64,000 nt of DNA from Sugiyamaella lignohabitans (GCF_001640025.1 NC_031671.1:1426001-1490000); one strand, 5' to 3'. Shown: positions 50,019-61,989, counted from the first letter of the stretch. The notes: a model not told the origin generated them from the sequence alone. Program-made: numbers and translations.

Positions 50019-50587
50019 TCCATATTTCCATGTGATAGGGAATATCTCTTGTTAAGAACTGCTTTGTAATAGCCTATATCCTCGGGTTTTAGACTGCCGT
50101 CTAGATTTGTGTTTTAGCTAATGTTTATTTATTATTCTCCTAATTTCCACTTATATTGATTATGTCCTGAATTCTGGGCCATAGTTACTATACAAACTAA
50201 CTCTACATGCGTAAGAAAGCTGTCAGCTACGACCACATCTCGAGTAAAACAAGATTTCCCGTCCGATCAATCATATTTAAGTCTCGGAGAGCCGTGATCA
50301 GTAATGCCGTGGGAGACCAGGCGTGAACACAGGGTGTTGTAGCTCATTTTTTTTTCGCCGAAATTACGGCTTGCAGATGTTACTTCTCTCCAAAGACAGG
50401 GTCTCTCACCACGACAAGCGCTCCCTTTCTAAGAAGAGTCGTACCAGCCCGTCCGTCACTCGACGTGGAGGTCGCGAAGCGAGCAAAACGGGGTCTTGGG
50501 CGTTGCAACTGCTGGAGGCAACCCTCACCTGGTAAATGCGACGTTCATAAATTAAATATAGATTAAGCTTGAGGGAGGTATTTTTTT
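50019..50587. other. convergent 3' region, hydrolase / YOR1
   Basis: AT-rich, with one strongly decayed GC-element close to the YOR1 stop. No gene seen. Confidence 0.55.
50461..50520 (-). repeat. GC-element, minus, decayed, 3' of YOR1
   Basis: Degenerate copy: GGTCGCGAAGCGAGC, then ACGGGGTCTTGGGC and CTGCTGGAGGCA. It lies 67 bp beyond the YOR1 stop in YOR1's sense orientation. Confidence 0.65.
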
Positions 50588-53500
50588 TTATTGTTGGTTC
50601 TTTCTTGCAGCCTGTTGCTCCAAGACGTCGTCCATAGAGATTCCAGATCTCTCACACATGGATTGGAATGCGCCACCTTTGATGTTCATGAGAGTGACTG
50701 GGTCATCGAACTCAGCAACCTCTCCTTGTTCCAGAACGAGGATTCTATCATAGGCTAAGATGGTGTTTAGACGATGGGCAATGCAAAGAATAGTACAATG
50801 GCTGAATTCGTTGACAATAGTTGTCTGAATTCTGTGATCAGTCTGGAAGTCAACTGAGGATGTGGCCTCATCTAAAATGAGAATTTGAGATTTACGGACC
50901 AAGGCACGAGCAAGAGCCAGTAGTTGGCGTTCACCCAAACTAAAGTTGGTACCTTCATCGTCTACAACACTATCGAGATGGAACTTGACCTTGTCCATAC
51001 TCAAGCTACCCTGTTTAAGAAGCTCGAGATCCTTGCTCTCAACCAACCAAGATCTTCGAAGAGCATCCCAGAGCTCGACATCCGTGCATGTTCCAAAAGG
51101 ATCAATATTCGATCGGATGGTTCCTTGGAAGAGCACTGGATCTTGTGGGATAATAGATAGCTTCATACGAAGCTCGTTGAGACCAAGGGTGCTGATATCC
51201 ACGCCGTCGATGTCAATGGATCCACCGCTCATTTCTGCCAACCTATACAGAGCAACCATAATGGTACTCTTACCAGCACCAGTACGACCGCAGATACCAA
51301 TTTTCTCACCACCATTGATGTTGAGGTTGATATTCTTCAACACAGGAGGCAGTCCTGGTTGGTAAGCCATGGTCATGTTCTTGAAATCGATTCTACCCTC
51401 CTTGGGCCAGCTGGGGTCGGGTCTGGTAGCTTCGATATGGAAAGGCGCTTCAGTGGGAAGTTCGTAAGCATAGTGGTGGACACGCTCGACAGAGTTCATG
51501 TTGTTCTCTACCGATGCTAATTGACGAACAATCATAGACATCATGTTAATAGTCTGCAAGAGCGATGAAAGCACCAAACCAACTGAGGAAGGACTAATCG
51601 AGAACTGACCAGTAACACAAAGCATTGTAGTAACAAGAGTCAGACCAGCACCAACCAAATCGAGTCTCAATGCCAACCAACGTTGATTAGCAATAGTAAG
51701 GTAATAAGGAGCATTCATCTTATCAATAGCCTTTTCACTCTTCCTAATGAATATTTCTTGGTTGTTGTAAGCCTTGATAGTTGAAGTTCCACTGAGAGTC
51801 TCACCAAAGTGACTGAACAAGACAGATCTGCCCAACGACTCCATACGCTTGATTTCACGTGCAGACGCTCTGTAAAACTTGGCAGCAGCAAAGAAGAAGA
51901 ACATCAAACCGACAAGGGCAATGGCAAAGTATGGCAAGTAGATAATAACAAGGATAAAAGCACCACCAACACTGGAAACTGACATGAGCAAAAGACGCGA
52001 TTGATCACTCATTTCGTTGTCGACAGTGTCAGTATCCTTTGTGAATCTGTTGAGAATACGGCCCAGCGGTGAAGTATCGAAGAATGACATGGGAGCGTGA
52101 AGAACTCGGTTTACACCTTGTACATGTAAGGTCAAACTGGTCAAATTGATAATGTGAGTAATGGCAAAGAAGAACAAGAACGAGAATACAGCACTGAGAA
52201 TACCAAACATAACAAAGATTCCAATATAGAATGGTTCAGTTCTACCAGGGAACTTGTTACCAGTCCAGAAAGAAAGCCATGTGTTGGTGAAGAGTTGACA
52301 GAAGGTAGACAAAATCATGGCACTAAGAAGCAGAGGTAAAATAGCATATGAAATGGAACCACCACCAAGCTTGAAAAACGCCATGTATGTCTTCAAAGGA
52401 ACAGCGTCAGAAGCTTTTTCCTCAGCTTGCATCAAAACACCCAGCTTCTTCTTTTCATCTTCGCTAAGGGTCTTGGGATCTTTAGAGGCAATCTTCTTGA
52501 TTTCGAGTGCTTCCTTGTCGACATGCTCCTTGGCCTCTTCCTCTTCCTCTTCAGCAGGAATATCATCGTCAGATTCTGACTGGTGACCATAAGTAAGAAG
52601 GTTGTTGAATTCTGGGACAGTTTCCTTCAAGTAGTCAACAGAACCGCTGTAAGTCTTACCAGTGTTGTCGAGGAAAATCACTCGATCAGCATATTGCAAC
52701 ATTGACAGTTGGTGGGTAGCGAGCATTCTGGTCTTGTTTTTGAGCAGACCGCAGATACAGTGATCAATAATGTGCTTACCAACGTGAGCATCGACAGCAC
52801 TGAGAACATCATCTAGCAAAATAATATCGGCATTCCAGTAAACAGCTCTGGCCAAGTTAATACGGGCCTTTTGACCACCTGAAATGGTAATACCTCTTTC
52901 ACCGACCTCTGTTTGGTCTCCAGCTGGCAAGATCTCTAGATCCCTGTTCAAAGAACACGCGTAAATGACCTCCTTGTACCATTCTTCGTCAAATGGTTTA
53001 CCGAAAGTAATGTTATCGCGGACTGTGGCATTTTGTACCCATTGTTGGCCACAGAAAGCCAGCTGGCCATTCAAAGTAACCGATCCATCCAGCTTGCGCA
53101 TACCACCAGCAATAGCAGCTAATAGCGAGGATTTACCCGAACCAATAGTACCAGTGACAATTACAAATTCGCCATTAGCGACAGTCAAGTCAAGTCCGGA
53201 GAAACCGTTAAACTGCTCAACTTCCGAATCAGAAACGGCATTCGCAGATTCGGTTAGATGGTCAATGGGTTCAACAACGCCAGGAGCCGGAACATCTTGA
53301 ACACTGCGAGCTTGCGCATTAATCGACTCGGCAGGAGTAAGGGCATTTGTCTCATCCTCATCAGCTTTTGAAGGTTGGCTCTTGGCGTGATACTTGTCAG
53401 CTGAAGTAGAGTCTCCATCAGATTCCGAATCATCGCCTTCTTTTTTAGCATCGTCCTTTTCCCAGATAAAACTACCGTTCTTGACGGCAATAGCATCATC

Positions 53501-55256
53501 TTGATCGACGTTATATTCGATGTAGAATTCGGCTTCACCTGCAGATAACAGATCCTGAATACGATTAACAGCCAAGAACGAATCATAACCAGCCATAATA
53601 GCCAGAGGCAAGAACATAAGAGGCATACGGGTGATATTGAATGTAGTCAAACTGGAAAACACAGCGGCTGGGTTCAAGTGACCACCGGTACTGGACAAGG
53701 TGACAAACGAGACCAAACCTGCCAAGGTAGGAGCAGACACAAACAAAGCGTTCAACAAGTTTCTGGCAGTGTGCATGATTTTGATACGGTGCATTTCATC
53801 CCGACGAACCTCAGCAACCTTTTCCTCATATGCTTCTTCCCAAGAATAGAACTTAATAATCTTCATGGCCTGCAGAATCTCTCTCATAATGGAAACTCTG
53901 GTATCAGTGATCTTATTGACCTTCTTACGGATCTTACCCAATACCTGTGCCATATAAGTGACAATGAAGAAACATACAAACAGCAGAGCGAAACCAACAA
54001 GACCAGAAGCACCAATATTAGTCAATACAATGACAATACAAATTACAATAGATACTGGGAATGTCCAAGCAAAGTGTAACCATTGTAAGGCAAAATCGAT
54101 ACGGTGACAATCGGTAGACATTAAATTAGTAAGAATACCGTTGGTATAGTGAATACGAGCCTTTCCAGACAAACGCAGCGACTTTTCATAAATAGCCTGA
54201 CTCAACACAGACCTTGCTTGGGCTCCGGTCATCATAGCTCGGAAAAAGAAGACATTTAAAAAAAATGAGTTAACCATGAATAACAAAACAATGCCAATTG
54301 CATAACCGACACCCTTACCAACAGACACCGACGAGTCCACCTCTCTAACCATTGTAAATGCAATCAACTTCTTACTCAACAGTGGTGTGAATGCCTGGGC
54401 ACAATCACTGATAATTTTAAACGCACCGGCTGACCACCACTGGTAGAAAAATGTGCTATTTAGCGCTCTCAGCACGGAAAACCTAGGTAATGGCATATTT
54501 CTGATCTCATGCTCTGAAAGACCCTTTTCCCGGGCTTCATTCTGCGCTTTTTCTCTATAAACTTGTAAATAGCCCTCGAAAGTGTCAAATAGTGCCTTGG
54601 CAGAAACAGACGTCCCCTCAACAGTCCATAAATCCTGCTCAACCAAATCTCGCAAATATCCTGTCTACAATCATCTCGTTAGTACTACCCCCAAAAACAA
54701 TCTTCTGAACTTCGAGTAAGCATTGCCTCCGGCGGCTGGGGCTCCGCCCCAGACCCCGTAGCTCCTCTCGCTGCGCTCGAGTCGGACTTTGGGAGACAGA
54801 CTTCGCACTCGTAGGTGTAACTAATTCGTCATAACTCGGACCTAGGCCTGACTTGTGAACCAGGATCATAGTGCCAAAAGCATAGTTCATTTCGGATGGT
54901 TCGTTCGATGTACATACCTTCAGCACGGGATAGATCCACTGGAATGTGTATCGATCAAAAATAGATGCCGTTGGCTCGGGATATGGCAGTCGCTCTTTCG
55001 GTATTGGAGGGATCTTTCGCCCCACAAACGGCGTGAGCATTGTGAATTTTCCTTTCTGTTTCTCAGTTGATCCAGGGGTCTCGCTGGTATCTGAAGACGC
55101 ACCTGAGGAAACACTTCGTGAGACTACAGCATCGCCTTTTTCTGAGACAGGCTGGACGTTGCCTTCAGATGATGACGAAGAGCCTGCTGACAGTGGCGTT
55201 GGCTCCAGTTCCAACTGTGGCCCTGAGAGATTGCCTTTCTTCTCTTCAGACGACAT
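50588..55256 (-). CDS. YOR1: ABC transporter, MRP/ABCC family (Yor1-like)
   Basis: 1471 residues from two exons: 55256-54918 (113 codons) and 54664-50588. The 253-nt intron (54917-54665) has GTATGT and TACTAAC. It joins PVLK to TGYLRDLVEQDLW without loss of frame and matches S. cerevisiae Yor1 in length (1477). Yor1 is a plasma-membrane drug and organic-anion exporter. The first exon is Ser/Thr-rich cytosolic sequence. Two transmembrane domains alternate with two nucleotide-binding domains. NBD1: Walker A GTIGSGKSS, signature ISGGQKARI, Walker B IILLDDVLSAVD. NBD2: GRTGAGKST, FSLGERQLLALARAL, LILDEATSSVD. No extra N-terminal TMD0, so it is a short ABCC. The intron carries a GC-element in antisense. 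A closely related paralogue cannot be excluded. Confidence 0.93.
54724..54784 (+). repeat. GC-element, plus, inside the YOR1 intron
   Basis: Near-consensus copy with hairpin 1 CTGGGGCTCCGCCCCAG, ending CTCGAGTCG. It lies wholly within the 253-nt intron, antisense to the gene. The flanking splice signals are intact. Confidence 0.92.
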
Positions 55257-56531
55257 GGCTCTCAAATTACTAATACCCGCTACGAGTACTCTAATTAATG
55301 TAAACCGTCTTGGAGAAAATCAACAAAACTTCTGATAAATAATTATCGGAGATACAGAGTATTTAAAAAGCTTGCTTAATCCAATATATATTTCATTTTC
55401 ATTAGATCCAGATCGGCGTTCCTGGCGATTTTCGGAAACATCTGCGAAACACGGACTCCGATCGCAGTGATCTATGCGCTTAAAACAGTCTGTTTTACAA
55501 CCGTAGAGCGTCGATCGCGCAATCCTGTATGTACGGCACCACCGTTTAACAGCCACCAAGCCACTGACAAAGTCCCAATTTCTAACTAACATGCATGCAT
55601 CTCACTTTCTTTTATGGGTTAAATGTCGTTGTCAATATTTCAAGGCGACTGATAAGGTTAGGTCCGCTAGGTGGGGGGTTTTGGGCAAATAGTTGGGGGT
55701 GTGACTGGTGAGTCGGTCCTCGACTCAAGGGCCAACATTGCTCATTCGCCTCTCAACTTTACCACTGGTTAAAGTTACGCCACAGACCCTGTTTCTCGCT
55801 TCCTTTGTCGCTCGGATATTTAAATATACACTTGGAATTGATTGCGTTTTGCGTACTTAGACTGACGATTGAACGAAACGAACTGAGACGTTCGGGAACA
55901 ACCCAGCTCGTGAAGCCTGCTGGTCCATGCTTCCATGTGCCTATCGGAGTCCAACGATCACTCAATTGATAAGGAAATCGCCGCACTCGTTTCTCCGTCT
56001 GATAAAATCGGCTGCCGATTGATCGGCTAAACAAAGAATCCGGAATACGGCCATTCACTGTTGCTTGTTTGTGTTAAAACCGTGAGCAACCTTTCAGGTT
56101 CCGCGAAAACAAGTACGGCGTCAACTGCATTTTTTTGTCGAACCCTGAAGCTCAGCACTCTCCTCAACCCACTCGGTCCTCCGGTCCATGGATATGCAGT
56201 ACTAGCGGGATCTGAGACAGTTGACCGACTGTAGATGACTAATGCATGTCCGCTTGTTCTAATCGTGGCTGGTTCTGTAAATCACATGAGAACGGGATAT
56301 CGTGGGCTAGAGAATCGTGATCACTAAATCCTGAACTAGTCGTCTGCATGGGTCAACGTGGTCTCCTATTAACCTGCTTCAATAATTAACACGCTAACAA
56401 ACTCCATAATCGACACCTCTCCTTCCTGGCTAATTACACCCTCGTATGTCCGAGTAAAGACGGTCCTTCGGGTGAGAACGGCCAAAGGCCCATTTTGGGT
56501 GCTTACATGGGAATATCTGAGGGTGCCGGTG

Positions 56532-56588
56532 TGCCTCCGGCGGCTGGGGCTCCGCCCCAGACCCTGGTTGCTCCTGCTTCGCAGGAGG
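56532..56588 (+). repeat. GC-element, plus
   Basis: Copy with hairpin 1 CTGGGGCTCCGCCCCAG and perfect hairpin 2 CTCCTGCTTCGCAGGAG. No gene end nearby. Confidence 0.9.
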
Positions 56589-57007
56589 TTCACGGGCTAT
56601 AGTGAATGAGCTGGAGCTGGTCTAAAGTCGAGTGTGAGTATGATTGGGAGAGGAGTTGGGGTTCAGTTTATAATCGGTGGTTCTGACTCTTTCAAACTAA
56701 CTAGCAGTAGATTTGGACTTCTGGCACGCTTTTGAACTAGCTCCAGCTGAGGCTTCGCTGACCTGCCATGATATCTCCAGAAAGCTGATCTCTGCTGTGT
56801 TCGGTAGCTAATGCAAGATAAAGTTAAACTTCTGCAGGGACCGGGCTTAATCTTGCATTGACACTGCATACAGCCTGTCACGTGATTCCGTCCTCCAGCC
56901 GCTAAAATGATAGTTCGGAACGGAACAGACACGTCTCCGACCACGAGCCCATGCCTCGGATCAATTGCTGGCACATGCTGTAGTCAACCCGTTCCCTCCA
57001 GCACCCT

Positions 57008-57063
57008 CTCCTGCGAAGCAGGACCAACCAGGGTCTGGGGCGGAGCCCCAGCCGCCGGAGGCA
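57008..57063 (-). repeat. GC-element, minus
   Basis: Inverted copy, 420 bp from the previous one, with CTCCTGCGAAGCAGGA and CTGGGGCGGAGCCCCAG hairpins. Confidence 0.9.
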
Positions 57064-59129
57064 GGCCCTCCCCGTCGAAATTGTCGTACCACGAGAAAAA
57101 GAAGCCCTGAGTGGAGCCATTTAAGCCACAAGAGTGTATAGAAGATGCAGATGTGTCGTGGTTGTAAGAACCAGCCCGTGGACTGATAGTGTTAGGGCTG
57201 CCAGCTGATGCCAAGGAGAAGAGGTGTGGACCAATGTTGCTTGGACACCGGGTCCATCGGCTGACAGGTGGTCCCGTAGTTTTATATGTCAAAGAGCTGC
57301 ACCGAGCAAACGTAATTCTATGAGAGGGTATAGGGACGATCGCATATGTAGCGAAGGTTTCGAATGGTGTGTCCAGGCTGAGTTCCTATCTATAGTATGT
57401 GCTATAAGTCATCACGTAGAGGTTCTATACATTTAATAATAAAAGCGTGCCTGCTTATAGCAGAAGGCATCCCCAATCGGACTTTTTAAGGTTGATCGAC
57501 GGCTTGGTGTTTTTTCTGGGGTTCCGACTTCTAAGATATCTCGGATGAATGTTTAGTTGTCTTCCCATACATAGTTTGACCTGTGATAGTTTCAGGAATT
57601 AGGACTCACGACTTTAAACCGGCTGCTATTTCTTATGCGAATCATGCGAATCAGTAGGACAGAATCGTATCGGCGATTTCCCCATTCATGTCAACTCCAT
57701 ATTGCATGGGTCAAGTGGTGTGACCCATTCAAAGGTGCATGGGTCAAGCTCAATTCGAGCATACCCACTCGGAACTGGCTACATATGCTGTTGTTCTGTT
57801 TAATCTGTTGACACCATGCCTTTTGGTATGGTCCATGGCTTTTCCGCGTGCTTGCAGAGAAGCACGAAATTATATATGGCACTTGATGAGGCGGTTTCAG
57901 GCGTGAACTCTCAAATTTGATATAATATTTCAGGGGTAATTTTTCAGCATCAAAAATTAAATGAAACAAAAGAAATAAAAGAAAAAAAAAGAACAAAACA
58001 ACTAGACCGAAGTCGGTTAGATCTTTAGGTTTATTAAACGCCGCTAGCAGTTTGACATTCAGTTACGGTGTCCTTAAAGTACATGTTGAGCTGCCGTGTT
58101 TACAGTTAAGATCTTAGCTGCGCCGTTGCTGCAGCCCCCTGCACCACAAACTTTACCGATGATGCAAACATAACCCCTTAAAATGCCCCAAATAGGATGG
58201 ATTATTGCCTAATATGCAAGTAGCCAACCAGCCATGGCGATTATTTTTTTCATCCGTCAATCTGCTCGTCATATACCTAAAGCAAGCGACTGCTTGATTT
58301 CTCCACTTCTCTTCTCCTGTGAACGGACCAAAACATGAATTCTGGGTTCTAGCCAGTTTTTATTGAGGTAGATGGCGATCTCGGACGCCAGATCCAAGCG
58401 GATTGGATTAGGTTGGTTCATCGGTGGCTTGCGAGCCCATATGCGAATTCAAATTCGGTTTAAAAAGCAAAAATGAGAATCTAAAAATCGAGATAAAAGA
58501 AAAATAAATAAAAAAAAGAAATACTATAGACTACTTTTGGTTTGTTCATTGTCGTATAAGTCATTTTGATAACATATGTTATTGTGAATGTCGTGTTTGT
58601 TTTTGTTTTTTTGGTCTCACAGAATTTGTGTAGCCCTGTCCTATCACACGCTACTTACGGTCGCTATGGTCGGAAGAGCGGTGTATGCAATGAGGAGGTG
58701 AAGATCAACCAGATCTTGTAGGGGGATTCCCGTAGATATCCGCAGATATGCATGTTTTAGAATCAGAACCAGATCTCAAATTGCTGTGGCTGCTTAGCTG
58801 ATATCGCTCGGCCGGCAAAACTTTCTCGGACTAACACTGCCTCGAATCCAGCCTGGAAATATGTGCCACTGCTGGAACTGGCCCGCCCATGACGGCCATT
58901 ACTCAGAGCAATCACACTTGCTAACTCTGGCAACGAGCCAAGAGTGCGCCGAACTCAACTTCTATTGCCGACAGTTATAATTTTGAACTCAATTGCATGT
59001 CAATAGCTTATCGCTTCCTCTCGGGATTATACGCAGACGAGAGACATGGCTTGAGCCGAGCCGGGGATCAAACTATTGACTCAGCGTTTAACTCTACTAC
59101 GATGTGCTGTCGGCAACTGCATCAGAGGG

Positions 59130-59260
59130 GGTCTGTAGGGATTTTGTAGGGGTAGTAGTAGTAGTAAGAGCTGTAGGGTTCGTAGGGGTTATAAGGGATG
59201 TACGGGGCTGTAGGGGGTCTTTTGGGTTGTAGTATCTGTAGGGGTCGTATGGGATGTAGA
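59130..59260 (+). repeat. G-rich GTAGGG-type degenerate tract
   Basis: Many irregular GTAGGG/GTAGGGGT units including a TAG trinucleotide run (GTAGTAGTAGTAGTAAG). The G-rich strand is plus. The opposite strand would read a Tyr/Pro-rich peptide, but no protein is supported. Confidence 0.5.
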
Positions 59261-60230
59261 AATTTTTCGGGCGGCTGTGGAAGAGGGAGGGTAAAACGGC
59301 TTTTGGAGGGGGTAATGAGGGGATATGGAGAAGCATGGATTAGAGGGGTGTCGCAATGTATTTGTTTGTCTTGGCTATACGGGTACACCACAACTTCTTA
59401 CTTCATAGATGAACGAGGGACTTGCCTATTCAGTCATAGCCAAAAGAGGTGGCAGCGTGGGATCAACAAAAGTTTGGTTGCAAGTGGAGCACGGGGCCCT
59501 GCAACCGTTTTCAACCCATATCCATATTTGGTTAAAGTGGGTAAACGGTCTATGCATAAGGTTATTTTTTCCTGCAGATCAAATGCACCTCATGGTAGGT
59601 CGGACGGGACTTGCCAACAGAACCACCGAGACACCAGCGTCATTTCCACGCATTGCACCGCTTCTATTTATAAGTTTGAAGCAGTTAGAAGAGGAGCCCT
59701 CACTCCCTGCATCTAACTGCGGTTGAGCCTCCCACTCGATTGCAGATTTTACGTCGACTTTAAACGCAACTCCCTCGGACGGTATGTTTACAGCTTGGGG
59801 GTCACTGGCTGCATCATACCTGCCCATCATTGTGATTTCTGCTTTGATTTGTTTTGTTTTTCAAAATGTTGTTACTTTTTGCAGAGTCAAATGTTGATAG
59901 ACTTGCTTTTTGCCAATGCATTTTCCCGCTCCTTTCTTGAGATCAGGGCTTATGCTTAATTAATGTCTATAGTACTTTAAGTACGTGTGATCCACTATCG
60001 ATAAAGTATTTATTCTTTCTCCTTATACATCATTTCTATTATATTATCAATTGGTACTTTGTATTGAATAAGCCTTAGACCCTTAAACCATCCCCAGGTT
60101 CCAACGGTTCTCCATTGTTCGCTTAGGTTCTTGTTTCAGAAGTCAAAACTTAATTTGAGGCTGTTTGTTTCAACTGGTTTGAGCCCAATCTAGGTGCAAT
60201 TCCGATCTCGTCCCTGTCAAATGTTCTATC

Positions 60231-61604
60231 ATGGTAGCGGTCTCTCAGTCAGGCACTCCTAATATGTCTTCTGGGCCACTTGGAATGCTACCACTTCCTG
60301 GGTCTGGCTCTTCTAGTTCAGCTATTAATTCTTCTGCGGGCCAGGTCAATTATCATAGCATGTCTAGTTTGGTCCCCACTACCACAATGTTGGATTCTTC
60401 CAGCAACCTGGATATATATTCTGCTCCAAGACAGCAGTATCTCCCCCAGAGCTATAGCTACATGGGATTTTCACGACCGCCTGTGTCGCTCCAAGCTCAA
60501 CCACAGTCACACCACCACCAGCTTCAGCCCCAAATACCCCAACAGTCTTCTTATAATCACCAACAACAGTACCACTCACAGTCTTCACTTCAACCAACTT
60601 CACAGCATCATCAACACCTGCCACTCCCTCAACTACCACAACTTATAGATCCAAATAGCAGTTTATCAAGCCAAGCCCAACATAGTCTGTCGTCCTCTTT
60701 ACCACCACCTCCTATTCATCATGATGAGTATACCTCACACTTGCCGCCACCGCCACTTGCCAATAGTCACTCTTCCAATACACTCAGTAGCATGGGGAGT
60801 ATGAACTCGCTGTCATCTTTCAACGACGATATGAGTACAGATGCATCGATCAACTCACCCTCTGCCCATGGCTCTCAATTGCATCATCAGACATCTATCG
60901 ACAGGCTGTCTGATCACACCTCTCTCCACGACCCCAACTCCCTACAATCAAAGCCGCTGTTGAAAACTAAAGCATCGTCCTCATCAATTATTAACAAACG
61001 GAATCAGCAGCGCAGGAAAAGTTCTTCTCATAACTTGCGCAAGACTTCTCACAATTACGACATCATGGCTGCTAGCATGCCGCCTCTGCCAACTGACATG
61101 GAGGACATGCAGTATGCTCGTAAACCAAAATTCTCTACTGAAGATGACGAACTGCTTATCATGCTTAAAGAAGAAAGAAAATTGACTTGGAAACAAATCG
61201 CCGAGCACTTTGATGGCCGCACTGCAGGGTCATTACAAGTCAGATACTGCACAAAGCTTAAGCGACCAAAGACTCCTTCTTGGAGCGAGGAAGATCTGAA
61301 TACGCTAAAAGATGCAGTTCACGAATACGAATCGCAGAAGTGGGGAGTCGTTTCTGAAAAGCTTGGAAACAAGTATCCAGCAGATATCTGCCGAGATAAG
61401 TATCGGCAAAGTTTGAAAAAAGATAATCATTCCGCTAGACCTACTACTCCTCGAATCAACAATAGTCAACCTCCCACTTCACACTCGTCAGGGGGTATGC
61501 ACACTGGTCCTGACGCTCAACACCAAAACCACGCCCTTCAAACACCTCAACCTATAAGTTCTATTCCAATGATGCATAACAGCGGCTTCTTACCGCCCAG
61601 CTGA
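60231..61604 (+). CDS. Myb-like DNA-binding transcription factor
   Basis: 457 residues from the ATG at 60231. Residues 1-290 are disordered, rich in Ser, Gln, His and Pro, with QQQYHSQSS-type runs typical of activation regions. Two tandem Myb/SANT repeats follow. The first (~298-345) reads PKFSTEDDELLIMLK, then LTWKQIAEHFDGRTAGSLQVR. The second (~349-397) reads PSWSEEDLNTLKDAV, then KWGVVSEKLGNKYPADICRDK. The helix-3 regions (GRTAGSLQVRY and YPADICRDKY) fit sequence-specific DNA binding. A basic QRRKSSSHNLRKT patch could be an NLS. It has no family name I can assign. Like the 28.1-kb gene it has a very long upstream region (5 kb), suggesting complex regulation. Confidence 0.85.
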   Translation: MVAVSQSGTPNMSSGPLGMLPLPGSGSSSSAINSSAGQVNYHSMSSLVPTTTMLDSSSNLDIYSAPRQQYLPQSYSYMGFSRPPVSLQAQPQSHHHQLQPQIPQQSSYNHQQQYHSQSSLQPTSQHHQHLPLPQLPQLIDPNSSLSSQAQHSLSSSLPPPPIHHDEYTSHLPPPPLANSHSSNTLSSMGSMNSLSSFNDDMSTDASINSPSAHGSQLHHQTSIDRLSDHTSLHDPNSLQSKPLLKTKASSSSIINKRNQQRRKSSSHNLRKTSHNYDIMAASMPPLPTDMEDMQYARKPKFSTEDDELLIMLKEERKLTWKQIAEHFDGRTAGSLQVRYCTKLKRPKTPSWSEEDLNTLKDAVHEYESQKWGVVSEKLGNKYPADICRDKYRQSLKKDNHSARPTTPRINNSQPPTSHSSGGMHTGPDAQHQNHALQTPQPISSIPMMHNSGFLPPS

Positions 61605-61989
61605 CTAGTTTTATTTTATTTTATCTATTTTATTTTAATTAATACATTTAATTTCCACTCTATCTAATATTTCTCCAAATCTTTCATGTGTAAATTACCC
61701 CTGACGCGGCTGATATCTCCGTTGCCCTGGAAACCCTGGATGCAGCCATTTAACGAAAACCAAAACATGGCCACCAACCAGCTCAGTTCACTTGCCTCCG
61801 ATTCGGACGTAAATATTCTGACTAGGGAAAGCACAAGAGATACTTATCTTTCAGATCAATCAGCCGCTTCTGGTAACTGGTAAGATTCAAACAAAATATC
61901 CTGAAGTTTTTATATCAACAACATTACTAACTTATAAGCTTTTTTTGATCAGCTCGTGTTGACTGACGACAGACTCTATCATATCATCA
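61605..61989. other. leader region of the CBS-PB1 gene with uORF and candidate intron
   Basis: Starts with a TTTTA-rich tract beyond the Myb-like stop. A 65-codon uORF (61686-61883, also readable from 61767) ends at a GTAAGA donor-like site (61880). An ACTAACTTATAAG branch/acceptor follows, with the acceptor at 61938 or a CAG at 61952. Neither acceptor joins the uORF to the main frame, so this looks like a 5'-leader intron. Confidence 0.5.

Larger units (their letters stand above)
55257..60230. other. 5-kb divergent gene desert (YOR1 / Myb-like gene)
   Basis: No supported gene, tRNA or snRNA. Contains a CGGACTCCG palindrome (55452-55460), GC-elements at 56532-56588 and 57008-57063, three TGCATGGGTCAA motifs (56345, 57703, 57736), one TCACGTGA (56878-56885) and a G-rich GTAGGG-type tract (59130-59260). 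Small ORFs here lack family features. Confidence 0.5.

Noticed and set aside
55771..55816. Possible further GC-element (CCACAGACCCTG then CTCGCTTCC)
   Set aside because: Too diverged: neither hairpin can be formed, so it is not listed as a copy.
59225..59245. GTAGTATCTGT, resembling the U2 snRNA branch-recognition region
   Set aside because: The match is short, lies inside the GTAGGG tract, and the neighbouring U2 conserved words are absent.
59097..59391. Tyr/Pro-rich minus ORF
   Set aside because: Derived from the G-rich degenerate tract; no conserved motif or codon bias.
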